In this document: positions 61,375 to 64,000 of the stretch, in pieces
How the letters are laid out: every line of letters starts with the position of its first letter
Numbering within the stretch: position 1 is the stretch's first letter
Assembly: GCA_905221615.1 (NCBI GenBank)
Contig: CAJNDT010000328.1
Location: 62,001 to 126,000 of the forward strand
Length of the DNA: 64,000 nt
Reading direction: 5' to 3'
DNA from: Symbiodinium sp. CCMP2592
Taxonomy: Eukaryota; Sar; Dinophyceae; Suessiales; Symbiodiniaceae
The notes under the pieces: generated by a model
What the model saw: only the letters and a program-made list of their open reading frames with translations
What the model was told of the DNA's origin: nothing
Database searches by the model: none
Made by a program: the position numbers and the translations under genes

Positions 61375-61859
61375 ATGAGATAATAAGGAAGCTGTGTTGA
61401 GATTTGCTGGCTCATGGTGTCCGGTGCATACTGGCCAAGTACCGAAACACACTCGTGATCATCATCTTCACAGCAATGACACTGCTTCGGGCACCCAATA
61501 GGACTCGCTATGATCTTGGCAACCAGAAAAGACAACACAAAAACAAGGCTCTAAACTTTAAACCCCAACCCTACACCCCTAAACCCTAAAATCTCAACTC
61601 TCAACCCCCCAAAACCAACACCCTCAAGCTCTAAACCCCCAAAAAACCCTTATACTGCTCTTGAGAATGCGGCTTCCAGGAACCCTCAAAGCCCTAAACT
61701 CTTATAGCGAGCCTAAAGGAACCCTAAGAAGAACGCTTGATGCGCGCCTGATGCAGCTGACCCCAGGTGAGGAATGAGTACCAGCCCGAGACAGGGGCGA
61801 CGAAGAAGCCCATGATCTCCTCCACCACGCCTTGGGCTCTAAGTGATGGTTTAGGGTTC

Positions 61860-61960
61860 AGGATTTGGGGGTTTAGGGGTTTAGGGTTTAGGGTTTAAGG
61901 TTTAAGGTTTAGGGGTTTAGGTTCAGGGTTTAGGGGTTTAGGGTTCAGGGTTTAGGGATC
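61860..61960 (+). repeat. TTTAGGG/TTTAGGGG block
   Basis: About 13 variant units including TTTAAGG. Confidence 0.88.
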
Positions 61961-62155
61961 TCCTCTACCACGCCTTGGCTTTGGTGGCGTTCCTTCAGGG
62001 TTCCAAAAGCCCCTTCAATGGTCCGTAAGCGTTGCCAGCCGAAAACCCCGAAACCCCAAAAACCCTAAAACTGTCATTGAAGTCGTCGCCCGGACACCTT
62101 GAGCCCTATCTTGGAAGATCTTTAAACCCCGAAACCGTTCAGTGTAAAGGGTGTA

Positions 62156-62267
62156 CTTGGAGGCCCTTTTGACTTAGTAAGTCTACTTAGTATCCCCTAG
62201 AACCCCTATTATAATCCCCATAACTTACCTTACTAACCCTACTTACTAAGTCAAAAGGGCCTCCAAG
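62156..62267. mobile_element. Family H MITE-like element, copy 3, TA target duplication
   Basis: 112 bp, TA on both flanks, one base different from 47377-47488. Confidence 0.94.
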
Positions 62268-62538
62268 TAAGCCCTACACTCCGAAACCCCAAACCCTAAA
62301 CTCATAAAACCCAAAAACCACCAAAAATCCTAGAAACGGTTCAGTGTAAAGGGTGTAGGGACCAGGGGCCGACACCCTAAAGCGTAAACGGTCTGGGACT
62401 TGGGGCTCGAGATTCCTCTAAGGCCCTAAACCCCAATCCCAAAACGGTTTATGCAGTGTTTATGAGGGTTTAAGGTTTAGGAATTAAGGTTTAGGGATTA
62501 GGGTTTAGGTTTATAAGGGTTTAGGGTTTAGGAATTAA

Positions 62539-62649
62539 CTAGACCCAAGAGTAGCCTAGGAATAAAAAGGTTGCCCTTTTTGGTTTAAAGGGGGTTATAA
62601 GGGAACCTGAACCCTAACAAAGGGAATAAGGGCCTACTCTAGGTCCTAG
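62539..62649. mobile_element. Family B-second MITE-like element, copy 2
   Basis: CTAGACCCAAGAGTAGCC to GGCCTACTCTAGGTCCTAG, close match to 51670-51780. Confidence 0.82.
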
Positions 62650-63255
62650 TCTAAGGCCCCTAAACCCCAATTCCCAAAAGGGCTTAGGGTGTAGAGGGCT
62701 CAGGGTTTCTGCTTGGGGCTTAGGGTGTGCTAAGAAGGTTCTTGTACAAGTTCTACCTTCTATAAGGTTTAGGGTTTAGTGTAGGGTTCGTGTAAGGGTT
62801 CTAGAAGGCTTCTACAAAGGTTTTGCAAGGTCCAACTTAGATTTCAATCCACGCCAAACGGTGGCTCCTTAAGGATGTAGAAGTTCGGATTGGGCATTAC
62901 GATGTGTTGATTGAATCGCCTTCAACCGCGAATGCAAAACGCGAAAACGAAACATTGTAATTTATGGCGTACATTAAGATTTTAGGGTTCAGGTTTTAGG
63001 CCTCGGGGTTTAGGGTTTAGGCTTAAGGGCTGTGAGGTGGAGAGTGATGATGAGATGCACGAAGAGACAGTATTCAGGCCCTAAAACCTAAACCCTAATC
63101 CCTAAACCCTAATTCCTAAACACTAAACCCTTATAAACACTGCAGCACATAGACCCAAGCAGTAGATGAGGATCCCGCTTCTAAAGCCCGAAAAGGGTAG
63201 GACAACAACTTCATTCCGACCCTCAAGCTCAGAAACCCTCTTTCAAAACAAAGAC

Positions 63256-63300
63256 GTAGTTGTTGTTGTCGTAGAAGTAGAAGTAGAAGTAGAAGTAGAA

Positions 63301-63349
<49 letters not shown>

Positions 63350-63405
63350 TGGTAGTAATAGCAGTAGTCGTCGTCGCTTTAGTAGTAGTAAGTATAGAAA
63401 TGGAA
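63256..63405 (+). repeat. GTAGAA/GTAGTA triplet microsatellite
   Basis: GTAGAAGTAGAA runs into GTAGTAGTA and then GTGGTAGTAATA. Val-, Leu- and Thr-run open frames here are artefacts. Confidence 0.95.
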
Positions 63406-63770
63406 GTGATATTGATGCGAACCATAGCAATAAACAATGCAACAAAAAACGATGGCATCTACCCTAGGAAACTGCCCAGTATTCTCAACCCAGCCGGGGC
63501 ACCGTGACTTCCGGAGATGTCGGCCAGCGTGGCATAGGGGGACTGCGTTTCAGACCAGTTTATCAGGGCTTTGCCGGTGCTTCTCTGAGTGTAGGGTCTG
63601 GAGCGTAGAAAGGCTCCTTTGCTGTTGTGATCTAGACTAGAGGACTTGTTACATGGGTTTTGTATGGGTTTATGTGGGTGCACAAGTTCTGCGCAACGTT
63701 TGAGTTTGAGGGGCGTCTAGTTCTAAGTGCCCATGCTGTCTATGCTTCGTTGTTGCTGGCTGCGCCCACT

Positions 63771-63879
63771 CCCTAAGACTCCAATATCCCTTGATTATGG
63801 AATATTCCTGAAATCTTAGTAGGGATCCTATTGAAAATGAACGTATATTCCTTAATCAAAGGATATTTGAGTCTCTGGG
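63771..63879. mobile_element. Family C palindrome, copy 7
   Basis: CCCTAAGACTCCAATATCCC faces AGGATATTTGAGTCTCTGGG, core GGATCC, 109 bp. Confidence 0.82.
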
Positions 63880-64000
63880 TTCACTGCTGTTCCTGCTCCT
63901 CCCACTCCTCGCTCTCCCTACTGGAGCCATTGAATGTCCTGGTTTTGAAACAACTTTATAAGGGAAACCCTATCACCCATTCGAGACTCTTAGCCCGAAA

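Larger units (their letters stand above)
45355..64000. other. Gene-poor right region
   Basis: Decayed telomere-like blocks with the highest density of palindromic elements in the window, listed individually. No open frame is convincing. The longest, 116 codons at 56874-57224, shows no domain. Stretches where I recognise nothing include about 45530-45850, 47220-47290, 47520-47640, 48490-48740, 49200-49330, 49530-49800, 50500-50780, 50930-51230, 53060-53220, 53290-53880, 55060-55270, 55610-55890, 56030-56360, 56850-57330, 58260-58620, 58640-59260, 59580-59790, 60700-60820, 60970-61250, 61600-61850, 62680-63060 and 63420-63770. Confidence 0.65.

Noticed and set aside
63166-63507. Plus-strand frame with long valine runs, and facing Leu/Thr-run frames
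   Set aside because: Translation of the GTAGAA/GTAGTA microsatellite; no sequence outside the repeat supports a protein.
1-64000. CRISPR array
   Set aside because: Repeats are tandem or dispersed without regular unique spacers, and the genes are eukaryotic in style.

Overview
The window looks like nuclear DNA of a microbial eukaryote. The best guess is an alveolate of dinoflagellate type. Degenerate TTTAGGG/CCCTAAA repeats, the telomere type shared by dinoflagellates, chromerids and plants, are scattered in both orientations over most of the 64 kb. The only convincing genes carry lysine/proline/alanine-rich KKPAA- or KRPAA-type stretches and a C-x2-C-R...G-C-x2-C-W cysteine motif that I associate with dinoflagellate predicted proteins. 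They also all lie on one strand, as in dinoflagellate gene clusters. No rRNA, tRNA, CRISPR array or prokaryotic operon was found.

Layout. 1-14040, 18431-28975 and 45355-64000 are gene-poor. They consist of decayed telomere-like repeats densely seeded with short palindromic elements (MITE-like, about 80-230 bp). I sort these into about 19 families (A-S) by their ends. Several copies are intact with target-site duplications, several are nested, and two copies of one family are identical. 14041-18430 is a GC-rich island free of telomere repeats that holds broken coding-like stretches, mostly on the minus strand. 28995-30351 and 44118-45250 are pyrimidine-rich, TA-rich and CCTT-rich low-complexity tracts.

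The main object is a 13.8 kb element at 30352-44117. It is bounded by perfect 43-bp terminal inverted repeats that start CTTGGAATCC, with a CA dinucleotide on both flanks. Inside, five gene units all read on the minus strand: a large multi-exon protein (Y), a KKPAA basic protein (X), a zinc-ribbon/Gln-rich protein (W), a proline-rich protein ending in a cysteine motif (Z), and a 692-residue DDE-type transposase (T) with CACTA/Plavaka-like (CMC-type) landmarks. Between W and Z lie four 21-23 bp palindromes whose centres are spaced exactly 40, 30 and 40 bp.

How the parts fit. The short palindromic families F, G and H share the terminal CTTGGA of the large element and, like it, have 2-bp target duplications. 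Family G also shares its subterminal TTATAAGT. I infer that they are non-autonomous relatives moved by the same or a related transposase. A family H copy sits in a family M copy so cleanly that removing it with one TA restores the older palindrome. Exon limits in genes W-Z are approximate because no transcript is available.
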